Positions 48,782 to 59,815 of a stretch of 64,000 nt of DNA are shown here, in pieces. The notes beneath the pieces are model-generated. The model was not told where the DNA came from and ran no database searches. It worked only from the letters and a program-made list of their open reading frames with translations. Position 1 is the stretch's first letter. Each line of letters starts with the position of its first letter. Both the position numbers and the translations under genes were made by a program. Source of the DNA: Apostichopus japonicus (Eukaryota; Echinodermata; Holothuroidea; Aspidochirotida; Stichopodidae); contig NC_092562.1 in the NCBI RefSeq assembly GCF_037975245.1, positions 11,455,001-11,519,000 on the forward strand, written 5' to 3'.

Positions 48782-50654
48782 GTAAATATTCTTAGTTAAA
48801 ACAGTTTGCTGACCTCGACTGGCAGATATGGTAAATTGTAAAAGCTACATGTCTCTGAATATTCAGAGAAATGAATTAGCCATCTTTCTCACCAGATTCC
48901 CATGTAGATTGGTATAACTTCAGTAATATCATCTTGAAGGATACAGCTATAGATACAGTTGATAGATATATAGATAGATGAGTAAATAAATTCAACTTTA
49001 TGGTATCCTTCTTCTTCACACATTTATCCATCCAGCAATTTCTTGTTATATTTTTATTTCAAGTGGGCCTCATTCTGCACATATAAGATACACTGTGAGC
49101 GTACAGTGAAAATTCAGGGCACTTTCGGGATTATATTTTGGTACTTTAAAGTACCTTTTTTCCAGAGGATACAGCCTTAAAAAACAGCAGCTATTTTATG
49201 TTGATTTCTGTGATTCTTTGATTTCGATACTAAAATCCCGTACCAATGCGATTGCTGACTATAGTCAGGTCAGGTTTCCCTTCAAATACTGAAAAAATAG
49301 CATAATTTTTAATGTTTACGATTTACACTTTGCATATGAATAACACTAGTATACATATGAACAACTATTTGGGTGAAACTTTTTTCATAATTTTAGAATT
49401 GTTTTAACATTGAATAGAATGGACAGCCATTTGTTGGAAGAATGCAAATACCAGTCTTTTGAATCACAATCCCTGTCCTGAAGTAGCTCCTACTTGAGCT
49501 CTAACAGGATACAACTGGCTAACACAAAATATATCAGAATATACATGTACATTTTATATTCATAAATGTTTATTATTGGGTATCATATAGCACTCACAAT
49601 TTCATGTCTAAGGTGGCATACTCCTATTAGAGTCTATATCATTCCGCTCGGATGTTCTCCTTCAGAAAAAGTGCCAAAATGCAGTAGGAAAACATCTTTT
49701 ATGATATGTTATCAATCAGGATTTGGTTTTTTGTGGTATGCATGTTGAAGAGCATGAATGGAAGTACACATGGTGCAAAAATTGGGTCAATTGAAGCAAT
49801 TTTAGACCCCTTTAGGCCTACCAGGAGCAGCGTACAAAAATTGTTTACTACTGAGTGAAGAGGTTTGTTTACAAGTGAACAAAACTTCCGGCTTGGATAG
49901 CAAAAAATCTACATGGTCGTGATACAAAAGTGATAATGCCATGAAAGGCCAACTTGTCAGCTATCCGGTAATGGGTAGCGTTTAGCTAGTGAAAACTTCT
50001 ATTTAGACTTAGAGACCACATTACTTTTGTGATTTAGTGTGTAAGTCAATGGGGCTTTTAAGCTACCAGTATGTACATTTAAAGGATGCAGTCTATTGAA
50101 CATCTAACTGATATATATATATGTTTGGTCTTCCAGGAGTACGGCCAGCAATAAGCCGTTATATGATGAGGGTTAAACTTTAAGGTGTTGAAATTGTCAT
50201 TCTGTATGCACGGTATTTCGTGATTTGTAATGTATATCCATTTTCTCATCTCTACTAATAGCCTTGGCGAGACGCTGCCGCTCAAATCTGCTTCTCATTG
50301 GGGATTTTGCTTGGAACAAAAATGACCCTTGCTAGCTACATCGATTTCCATAACAACTGTTTCAGGTATTAGCATCGTCTGTATGATTTGTACAGTTCAT
50401 CATTTTCAACGTCCTCCTACCCCTATCCACAACCCCTCCTCCTGTTAGTGCTTTAATTAAGATGACAGGTAAACACATCCACTCTCATCATGATAGAAGA
50501 TGCTATTGGGGCAATGCCGCAGACATTCAGCAACAGGGGTGCAACCAGCCCCCCCCCCCCCTCCCCACTGTCAGACAGCATATTCAAAAAATCAAGGAGT
50601 ACAGTATATATATATATAATATAACGAAAATCCACGTTTAATCCAAAAGAAAAT

Positions 50655-50791
50655 ATTATTAGAGAAAACCAGAGAAATAAGATATGACTCATAATTGACA
50701 AGTAAGGAGTAAGTTTTAGAAAATATATTATTTCTAAAACTTATTTGTCAAGTATGATTCATATCTTATTTCTCTGGTTTTCTCTAATAAT
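50655..50791. repeat. Long imperfect hairpin
   Basis: Left arm 50655-50722 and right arm 50730-50791 are reverse complements. The outer 32 bases match perfectly (ATTATTAGAGAAAACCAGAG onward) and the rest has a few mismatches and one 7-base indel. The loop is about 7 bases. The flank holds (AT)n. Possible foldback element or small-RNA precursor. Confidence 0.9.
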
Positions 50792-51396
50792 ATATATATA
50801 TATATATTTATATAAATCCGACCTTTAGGCAACAATTCATGTGAAAAACAAAGCACTTAGGGCAACATTTGACTTAGGGCAACATATTTACTGTCGCTCT
50901 AAGTTCTGCCTTTTAAATTGGAACGATAGAGTTACATTCTGCAAATATTGTTGGAAGCGAGTCAAGGGGGGTTGAAAAATGTTCGTTTCTATTAAGATTT
51001 ATAAAAATTAATTAAAAACTAGGTAAATTAGAAAGCACTGAAGATGGGCATTCTGATATTGGCTATATGTGCGTGTGTTAAAAACAGCACTTTCGGCAAC
51101 ATTTTGATTATGGCCTTTAAAATGAAAATCGATATGTATATCTTTATTATAAAATCATCCTTTTAAACATATTACCCAAAGGAAGAATATATTAGCCTCT
51201 TTTAAGCAATGAATCGCGAAAATGAAGATATATTGCAAATATTGCATTGCACGGTATCTTATTTCACCGATGAGAAGCCGGCCCTCTATAACTTTACGCT
51301 TTCGCGCCGTTCGGCTATACGTATGTACGCGAACCTCAATCATGCTTAGATAGCCTATTGAGTATATGATTATATTAAATCCATTCAAATGCAGAT

Positions 51397-51424
51397 ATGC
51401 CAGTCACACGGCGCGGGAAGAACG
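51397..51424 (+). CDS. Candidate first coding exon (alternative)
   Basis: ATG in a CpG-containing context encodes MPVTRRGKN plus one base, ending at a consensus donor G|GTAAGT. A basic start would suit a chromatin protein. Its phase 1 exit does not fit the exon at 53513, since direct joining creates a stop, so an unseen exon would be needed between them. Low confidence. Confidence 0.22.
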
Positions 51425-53512
51425 GTAAGTTAACCATTTATGTAGTTCATTTAATGGCATAAGCGGCCGTTTTTATTTTGGAAGCACTCTCCTTAGCTAG
51501 TATTTATGGCTATGCTCCTAATTACGGTAGCTCTATAGGCTATGCATAACGTAGGCCTAGATATAAGCCTTTTTGGTACTGCCATGTATTAGCCTAGTAC
51601 TAGTACTTTAGTAGTACTAAGGCTATTCCAAACGTTTCGTCTCGGGGCCATTCAGAGACTTTGAAGAGCTGTGTAGTTTTGAGGATGAATAGGTTTTTTC
51701 ACAATATTAATTTTTTCTTTTTGCTGAGCACTGATATGAATATATATTTGGGCGAAGGGTGAGCTTCATTGATCATTATTTTACCGATTTTGGACTAGCC
51801 TATTAGTATAGGCCTAGGGCCCGCTGCATTATGTACCTGTATGGGAAAAAATGTCATTTACTGCAACAAACCATATATGTTAGGGTTTCTCTGAAAGTAC
51901 TCATTCAAATCACCTGTTAACAATACCAGTGATAGTATTATGTGGCAAATATCGCATGTAAGCTTGGTAAGATGGCATTATCACTGCCCTCTGGAGAAAA
52001 TTACTATAATGCTCCAAGAAGTACCACTCAAAAGAAAATGATCAAAGACAAAGAGTTCCATTGACATCACGATTTATTTTCTCTGTAAAACAAAAGTTTG
52101 ATAAAATGCTTTGTAAACTTACTTCAGGATACTGTTTACAACAATTCATTAAATAATACCCATAACTGTCATTGTGAGTGATTGATTCGGCTAACTTTCC
52201 AGAAATGATATATCCCAAGAAAAACAATCGTAAATGCTTGGACTGACACATGATGTGCATCTCGGCAGTGACTGGTTAATATACCCTAATGCTGAACAGA
52301 AAGAACATCTACAAAATTTATCACTGAAATAATATCATAAAGTGAGAATGAGAACAACTCTTGATCCTAATTTTTAGTTGTTTTTCCTTGTCTGAACCTT
52401 CCTTAAACTACTGTAGACATCTGGGAAATGGACCGAACAATTTCTAAAGTATTTCTATAATTGGGAACTGTAGTACCCTACACTAGTAGGGGAAAGTTGA
52501 AGGTCAATAGTGCAAAGGAATAAATAACCTCGCATGGGAAGTTGGTTACTGTTTCATTCCATATGTAATCACCAGATTTTTGAGTATGTTGTACATCGAC
52601 CCTCTTCTTAATATTATTTAAATTTAATGTATGCTTGGAATACCATGAAAGAATCATATCCTGAAAATTTCAGTTGCATAGCTTCACAAAGAAATGGAAA
52701 ATGAAAATTTACGCTATGGAAACATTCATCTTGTGAAGTTGAGTCAACTTAAAAGTGTCAAAATATTCAATTTTGGTATTTTTTTGATAAAAAATGTGCA
52801 GTGTATAGAGATAAATTATGAAACTGCTTCTAAACCATTGCTTCAGGGTACTTAATTCTTTCAGCGGGACAGCCCAGGTACATTCATGAGCAGAAATAGG
52901 CATTAATAGCTATTCTCACTGGGGGCAGAACATACAGTAGGTTCTGAAAATGTGATTGCTGACATGGAAGAGGCATCTTAGGGGACATTTTTCGGAATAG
53001 TTTTAAATTAATAATTAGGGGCCCTTAAAAACAGATTATGCCACCTAGTGAGAACCCCCGACCCCACCCCCCTCTGGACCTGCCACTGGTTATAAAGGTT
53101 TTTGGGATGATTAAGTTGGCTTCCTAACTCTCAGTTAATTGGTGTTGATTATCTGAAGTCATGCTTAGATGGATGATGCAAATAAAAGGAACAGCTATAC
53201 TGTGTAGTCTTAATACCTGATAACAAATGTGTGGTCATTCTACCTAAACTAAATGATTATTTTGTTAACTCCAAACTGTACAAAGTACACACTGATTTAA
53301 ACAAGCTGAACTTCAAATTAGGTTAGAGGTTTATTTTATAGTATTTCAGCTTTAGAAATGTGTTTCAAGGAATCTGTGATGATTAAGTGTCATTTTCCAT
53401 AATTCACACATATTGTTAAATACAGTAGGTGAATGTGTACGTCATTTACCTTTCATCAGATTTGTCATATATATTGCAAAAGCATTATAATTTTATGACA
53501 TCTTTCTAACAG

Positions 53513-53630
53513 ATGCAACTTAGATCTCGTGTAAAGAGAAGTTTGGGGCCATTAAAAGAGGCTATCCACTACTGCCGTAACAAAGTTGATAAGTGGGGAT
53601 TTTCAGTCCAGTTTATTGATGACTTTATTG
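53513..53630 (+). CDS. SET-recombinase gene, pre-SET exon
   Basis: Acceptor CTTTCTAACAG and donor GTGAGT. In phase 0 it encodes MQLRSRVKRSLGPLKEAIHY then CRNKVDKWGFSVQFIDDFI plus one base. The helical, basic segment leading into a conserved Gly at the next exon is the usual lead-in to a KMT5A-type SET domain. The ATG at its first base could serve as a start, but an upstream exon is equally possible. Confidence 0.75.
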
Positions 53631-54469
53631 GTGAGTCTAATTTGTCTCAAATACAACAGCACTGCTGTGTATGTATTGTTGAGCTCTTTTAATTATTCAC
53701 AGTATTTGAAGAACAGTTTTGTGAATGGTAATAATATATGCTTAAAACATGTTGTATTGCAGTAAATGTATACATGTTGGTCAGGGGTAGTAGATTATGT
53801 GCAGCTGTTCTCTGAAATGTGGGGCTTAATGTAAAATTTCAAATTTAATTTGGCATGATCCATTGCACATGATTTGCATAATATTTGGTATGGAGCTATA
53901 CTCAAGCAAGAATTAATAAAGTACATGGCATAATCTCATACTATTGGTGCCACCATATTAAAATCAGTCAGATAGCATATGTACTACATGGTTGCTTATG
54001 AACATGATGATACTGTACATGAAGGACACTGTGTTAGTATCAGACTTGGAATATATGTTGGTCTGCAATCGTAGATTAGCCCTATCGTTAGGTCTTCCAA
54101 TATTTTGTAAGCATGATATTACACATTAGATTATTTGGTACAAACTAGTAGTTTGTATAAGTGTTTGATAGGACAACACATTATGTCATTAGTTTTTTAA
54201 GTGTTGTTGCACAAGATCATTTTAAATCAGCTACAGGTAGAAGAAATAATTGAAAATGGGTCCTTCATGTAGGTTTATGTCATATTGGGTACAAACTATA
54301 CCGTAAACCTGGAGGTACAATACTGTAGATTATTCAAGAATGTCTCCAAATTATTGGGTTGACAGGGCTTTTACATGTTGCAATCAACTCTCAGATTATG
54401 GTGAGTGCTATCATGGCCAGAAAATGATATTAACTTAACATACTGTAACTGCATATTTTGTGGTTACAG

Positions 54470-54636
54470 GTTATGGCATATTTGCACCCTATAGGAAGTT
54501 CATCAAAGGGGAGTTCCTTGTTGAGTATTGTGGAGAGCTCATTTCCCACAAGGAAGCTCTGAAGAGGGAAAAGAATGTACCCTGAGGAAAAAGGATCATT
54601 TCTCTACTTCTTTAAAGTAGATGGAACTGTGAAATG
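54470..54636 (+). CDS. SET domain exon 1 (KMT5A-like), frameshifted
   Basis: With the incoming G this reads GYGIFAPYRKFIKGEFLVEY then CGELISHKEALKREK. That is the SET-N core: the G-x-G-(V/I)-F-A AdoMet-binding motif and the (F/V)VEY(x)GELIS strand of KMT5A/SET8-like lysine methyltransferases. At about 54,571-54,577 the frame shifts. Continuing in it hits TGA at 54583, whereas one base over it reads MYPEEKGSFLYFFKVDGTVK and exits at TG|GTTTGT in the phase that builds CVDAT with the next exon. One extra base in AAGAATG explains it, either a real mutation or a sequencing error. Confidence 0.85.
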
Positions 54637-55762
54637 GTTTGTACTCCTAACTTTTTTTTTCCCTACTCAGGGATATAGTGGCATATATGTGTTATCAACA
54701 GCTTTGTGTGTGGGCATGTTGTCGATGCCTTGATTGTGAAATGGTAATTAAAGATGTATTTAAGAAGGAATAAATTTCATGGCTATGAAACAAGTTTCTA
54801 ATTAAAGCGTGTGTGCTAAACAGTGACTATAGTTTCCATATGTGAGAGCATCTGCGAGATCAGTGCATTTAGTAATAAAGGATATGGCTATATTGAAAAT
54901 GTCATGCTACTACATCTATACAACAATACTTCCCTTGAAAATAATAGTCTATTCACCCTTCTGCACTAACGTGTAGGAATCAAACTACTGCAGTCCTGAT
55001 TTATCTCTTTCCAGATGCCACAGACAATTTAATGTGATGCTACACAATATACATACATGTACTCAATGTTTACCCACTATGGGATCAATGAAATGTAGAT
55101 ATATATTGATCGCCTCTCAGAAACGTAGATAGCCTTTTTGGTGTAAGGGGAAAATGAAAACTTTTCTTCCTATATTAGGGTTCAGCCCAGGGAAGATTTT
55201 TTAGGAACTCAGCACTGTGTGGGTGTCTGTGCGTGTGTAGGAGTAGGGTAGGGGTGAGCTGGGAGGGGGAAGTTGGGTAGAAATGCTTGAAGTTATAGAT
55301 TGCTTCAAAAAATTCTTGACCATATATGTAGTTTAAGTTGTAACTCTAGACCATGTACCACTTTGTACAATTGAATTTGTCTGGATGTAACTTTGAAGCT
55401 TTTAATTTAGGGGACCAGACAAAGGGAAGGGCAGGGTAAACTGTGTCACTGAGGAAGTTGGAAAATGTTGCATATTTGTATGTGTATTAAGATGTGAGCC
55501 TGCTATCTAAAGAACCACATGTGATGGACTTTTATCATTCTTGGTACATACAGTATGATTGTCATAAGGATTACATGAATCCTCTTGTATGTAGTGCAGA
55601 TGTCATAGGCTTGCTTGAGATTTATGGATAACTATGATATATATTTTTAAGTCTTTCATTATTCATGAGATAATAACTTATATATAATTTTATATATTTA
55701 TATGTATTTTATAATTTGTATACAATTTCCATAAAAAATATAGCTGTTTTTTTCTTATTTAG

Positions 55763-55961
55763 TGTTGATGCTACCAATGATGCCAAAACACGGGTTGGGC
55801 GAATGATAAATGATTCAGAATCAAATTATGCAAATGCAAAAATGATGGTAGTTCAGGTTGAAAGGAAACCACACCTTTGTCTTTTTGCCCAAAAAGATAT
55901 TGAGGAAAATGAAGAGATTAGGTTTGATTATGGCGTGGCAGATCTTCCATGGCGGCAAATG
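55763..55961 (+). CDS. SET domain exon 2 (KMT5A-like)
   Basis: Acceptor TTTTTCTTATTTAG and donor GTTAGT. With the incoming split Cys codon it reads CVDATNDAKTRVGRMINDSE..., then RKPHLCLFAQKDIEENEEIR and FDYGVADLPWRQM. The C-(V/I)-DA, (G)R-(M/L)-(I/V)-N and E-(I/L)-x-(F/Y)-DYG motifs are the AdoMet/lysine-binding half of a SET domain, closest to KMT5A. The usual N-H-S/C triplet is N-D-S here. It ends in phase 0. Confidence 0.9.
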
Positions 55962-56990
55962 GTTAGTGGTCTTTTTCAACTTTGTTGCATATTGTAAGGG
56001 ATTCTTTAATGGGAATTGAGTTGGGATACATGCTGACTTGTTTGACAAACCAGGCTGCTGATACTTTCATGATTGGTATGTGATGGCAATTAGTGGTAGG
56101 TACACTATCATAATATTCATCTGAGCTCAGGGCTAATAGGTTACCTTAACACAATGTAACTTTTTAAAGTAATATTTCAAAAATGACAAATTGGATTATT
56201 TTCATACTTGGTACAAACATATTTGTTGCTCATATTGAGCACACATTTTATGCTGGTTTAATAAAAAAATAATTTCAGTACCTTTACGAATGGGAAGAGC
56301 TAGTAGTGTGTTATAACAGTAAATAACTCAGAATAATCCTTGATAAATACTGTATATGACATTGCTATAACTGCACTCCTTAATTTCACATAGAAATGTG
56401 AATTTAATCGCACACCACATTAGTTGTTACATGTAGAATAACTGAAACTTGTTTCCTATCAGAATATACGGTTATGCTGATTGCTAAGTGCAGCTAGAAA
56501 ATACATTAGCATATTTATGGCATCAAAACCACTATGTATAAATGAGCATTCTGCATAGTTCTGATGCTTTTAAACATGGTATTTCATACTCTGTATTTTT
56601 TATGTTGGAAATTGGTGGTGCCAACAGCAGAGGGCCTAACTTAACATTTTAAAATTGGCAAGGCTTTACAACCAAATGTTTGATTATCTTCACACTTGGT
56701 ATGCATGGTGATAAGATTGTTGGACTGTCATGCCACCTAAAGCTTTTAAACATCATCAACTGCAATGTTCACTGTTTCATTATAAACTTGTCAGTCTTAT
56801 CAAAATATGCTGAGTGCAACATCCAGAAAATTATGTTAGTAGCTTATCTGCTTTATGCTTATTGCTTCTGTTACTGATTCTTGTAATACATTCATTGTAT
56901 AATATTACCTGTGTTTGCTCAAGAACAGTTGTTATGACTACATCGATTAGGATTTTTATAGTTAGCATATGATCATTAATTATTTTTCAG

Positions 56991-57096
56991 ATAAAAAGGA
57001 AGCTAGAATTCGAAGAAATGGAACAGAAACGAAAAAAAAAAAAAACTTGACGAAACAGATCAGTTGGAAAACATATCTTTCTGTGGGTTTCTAAAG
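56991..57096 (+). CDS. Lys-rich linker exon with A-run frame break
   Basis: Acceptor TAATTATTTTTCAG. Phase 0 entry reads IKRKLEFEEMEQKRKKKK and then, one base out of frame after a 14-base A run (57032-57045), LDETDQLENISFCGFLK to the donor G|GTACTG. With one A fewer the exon is 105 bp and leaves in phase 0, matching the 54-bp exons. The homopolymer makes a sequence error plausible. Confidence 0.6.
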
Positions 57097-57358
57097 GTAC
57101 TGAAGTTGTCCTGTACCATTACAGTTTCATTTAACAGCTTCTTATGGGTGTAGATTGAAATCTATGCCTGGTTGCACAATATTTTTTACACACTAATGTT
57201 GGGAAAACATTGGTAATGCTGGATATCCACCCAATTAATACAGTATCATGATGGAAACTATGTACATGGTAGTATACTTTATTGTATAGTACCAAATATA
57301 CATAATTGATTTACAAAAGATTGGACTGCATGTTCAACATCCCGGCTCTATTAAATAA

Positions 57359-57536
57359 GGGGTTAATCAACGGTCTAGCGTGCGTTACTCACAGGATTAA
57401 TGCACGATCGGGGGATAATGCAAGCGATGCACTAGGGCGGAGCGTAGCGGAGCCAGAGTGCATCCAGCGATAGCATTAACACCCGGAGTGCATTAATCAT
57501 GTGAGTTAAACGCACGCTAGACCGTTGATTAACCCC
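57359..57536. mobile_element. 178-bp foldback element
   Basis: Arms 57359-57405 and 57488-57536 are reverse complements. The outer 26 bases (GGGGTTAATCAACGGTCTAG onward) match perfectly and the remainder has a few indels. The loop has GGGCGGAGCGTAGCGGAGCC. A second, weaker inverted pair (GTTCATTCATAC at 57537, GTATGAATGAAC at 57715) encloses another copy of TTACTCACAGGATTAA. It sits in the intron before the 54-bp exon array. No target duplication seen. Confidence 0.85.
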
Positions 57537-58354
57537 GTTCATTCATACACTACCATTTGTGTGGGGGGAAAAATCATAAAACAAAACATTTTTGGTTACA
57601 TATTACCAGAGATTTATTAAAGTGATGCCCCGTAATTTTACCGTGTGTTACTCACAGGATTAACCACGGTCAGCTGACCTGAATGGACCAATAGGATTTA
57701 GGAATCTTTACTAAGTATGAATGAACATAAACTTAAATGGTTCTTGGGTAATATTTCTGGGTTTCTTGAGAAATAGCAAAATCAAGCTTACCAACTTAAA
57801 TGTAAATTTTGGGTCCTTGCTTTCAGCAAAGGCTGAAGAACAGTATGTATTCACCCTATATTCTGATCATAAGATTGTTCTATCTTAATTTGGTTTGTTA
57901 CCTTCTGCATGCTCTCACAATATAGGATAAAGCTTTCCGAAGAACATTGACAATATCGCATACAGTAGTGATTCTATAAAATCTACTATATAATTTGTTT
58001 ACACTGCATCATGTATACCTTTTGAATAGTAATTTAGAATGTGATGATACAGGTGGTCAAGCAATTTAGCATACCTCTACATATCTCTTACATTAGTTAC
58101 AATTAACTGCAGCATGCACTTGCTTTAGGCTACATGTAGGCCTACCACATCAGGTGACAAAAAGAGTAACCTCAAATCGTGTTTCATTTTGTGTTTGTAA
58201 TGCAAAGCTACTGTATTAATGGTGTATAAATGTGCTGTGCGAATGATTTAATATCATGATTTAATATAACACTTAGACTACAGTAGTACTGCAAGTAATG
58301 AATTTAATATAAATCAAGCAAGTTTCATTCAGTGTTCACGTTTTTCCCCTTCAG

Positions 58355-58408
58355 AATCCAGTTGACCCAGCAAGATCAAGTGATTCTGAGTCCATCTGTC
58401 AAACAGAA
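58355..58408 (+). CDS. Tandem 54-bp exon, copy 1
   Basis: Between TTTTCCCCTTCAG and GTAGGTTA, phase 0 to phase 0, encoding NPVDPARSSDSESICQTE (18 residues). Acidic/Ser-rich, probably an unstructured linker between the SET half and the recombinase half. Any number of copies can be included or skipped without changing frame. Confidence 0.7.
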
Positions 58409-58614
58409 GTAGGTTACCATTTATCCAAATTTAATCAAAAATTGAAAAATACAAAGATATATTGTTTCAATGTTTCTAATTTTAATTGCTGACCCTTCCT
58501 CCTCCCCACCCAGCACACACCGACATGTCTCCTGTGATGTCCTAAATGAAAATGCCTGTCATACATGTCATTGATCTTGAAGTTTCATTCAGTGTTCACG
58601 TTTTTCCCCTTCAG

Positions 58615-58668
58615 AATCCAGTTGACCCAGCAAGATCAAGTGATTCTGAGTCCATCTGTCAAACAGAA
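58615..58668 (+). CDS. Tandem 54-bp exon, copy 2
   Basis: Same 18 residues as copy 1 (NPVDPARSSDSESICQTE) with the same acceptor and donor. It is in phase with its neighbours. Confidence 0.7.
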
Positions 58669-58874
58669 GTAGGTTACCATTTATCCAAATTTAGTCAAAA
58701 ATTGAAAAATACAAAGATATATTGTTTCAATGTTTCTAATTTTAATTGCTGACCCTTCCTCCTCCCCACCCAGCACACACCGACATGTCTCCTGTGATGT
58801 CCTAAATGAAAATGCCTGTCATACATGTCATTGATCTTCAAGTTTCATTCAGTGTTCACATTTTGCACCTTCAG

Positions 58875-58928
58875 AATCCAGTTGACCCAGCAAAATCAAG
58901 TGATTCTGAGTCCATCTGCCAAACAGAA
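58875..58928 (+). CDS. Tandem 54-bp exon, copy 3
   Basis: One residue differs from copy 1 (Arg to Lys: DPAKSS). The acceptor is TTTGCACCTTCAG, slightly weaker in pyrimidines. Donor and phase are conserved. Confidence 0.65.
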
Positions 58929-59139
58929 GTAGGTTACCATTTATCCAAATTTAATCAAAAATTAAAAAATACAAAAAAAAATGATACATTGTTTCAATGT
59001 TTCTAATTTTAATTGCTGACCCTTCCTCCTCCCCACCCAGCACACCGACATGTCTCCTGTGATGTCCTAAATGAAAATGCCTGTCATACATGTCATTGAT
59101 CTTCAAGTTTCATTCAGTGTTCACGTTTTTCCCCTTCAG

Positions 59140-59193
59140 AATCCAGTTGAACCAGCAAGATCAAGTGATTCTGAGTCCATCTGCCAAACAGAA
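59140..59193 (+). CDS. Tandem 54-bp exon, copy 4
   Basis: One residue differs from copy 1 (Asp to Glu: NPVEPARSS). The acceptor TTTTCCCCTTCAG and donor GTAGGT are conserved. It leaves in phase 0, compatible with the exon starting at 59816. Confidence 0.65.
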
Positions 59194-59815
59194 GTAGGTT
59201 ACCAATTATTCAAAATTAAAAAAAAAAAATGTTTTATGCTTCTGGAATTTATTGCTGACCCTTCCCCTCCCTGACCATCACACACTGACATATTGCCTTG
59301 ATGTCCCAAATGAAAAAGCCTATCATACAAGTAATTGACCTTCATGTGACCTCAGCCAGCATATGTGTTCTGATGTTAGCTTATTTATATTTCTTATTTT
59401 TGCAAAAGTGCCTCCAAGCTAGTGCATACTTAAAGTACTACAAGTTATTACTAATATTAGTTATGATTGCAGCATAGGCCTATTATTGCTGTACATATAG
59501 GCTACTGCATTATGACTACACAATGATTGATAAACTGGTTGATAAATTTGTGAACATCTATATTTTCAGTGCATGGAAGTGCTTAATGAGTACAATTTTA
59601 TTTGTGATAGGAAGTGTGTGTGTGAATGCTATTTTCTCAACAGCAACTTAGGCAGTTACAATATATTACAATTGCCACCAGTACCATCAATTATCTTCTG
59701 CACAAGTTCAGTGGTGCCTTAACAATCCTATTGCTGTTGGGGTTCCCTTTTTATGCTATTACAATAACTTTGGCATTGGGTAATATTTTATTCATTATTT
59801 TTTTTTGCACACTAG

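Larger units (their letters stand above)
47570..51396. other. Intergenic or 5' region of the SET-recombinase gene
   Basis: No confident coding exon. A 14-codon exon candidate lies at 48740. A GATA-type microsatellite lies at 48.95-48.98 kb, a long perfect hairpin at 50.66-50.79 kb and a CpG-containing stretch at 51.25-51.42 kb that could be promoter DNA. The 104-codon frame at 48014-48328 has no recognisable domain. Confidence 0.5.
58320..59290 (+). repeat. About 260-bp unit tandemly repeated four times
   Basis: Four head-to-tail units of about 260-265 bp, each containing AAGTTTCATTCAGTGTTCAC, one 54-bp exon, and intron sequence with TTGCTGACCCTTCCTCC and ATGTCTCCTGTGATGTCC. Units 1 and 2 are almost identical and unit 4 is the most divergent at its 3' side. 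Each unit keeps its splice sites. Confidence 0.93.

Noticed and set aside
58320-59290. Possible satellite unrelated to a gene
   Set aside because: Each unit preserves an open 54-bp stretch with consensus acceptor and donor and conservative changes, so exon duplication is the better explanation.
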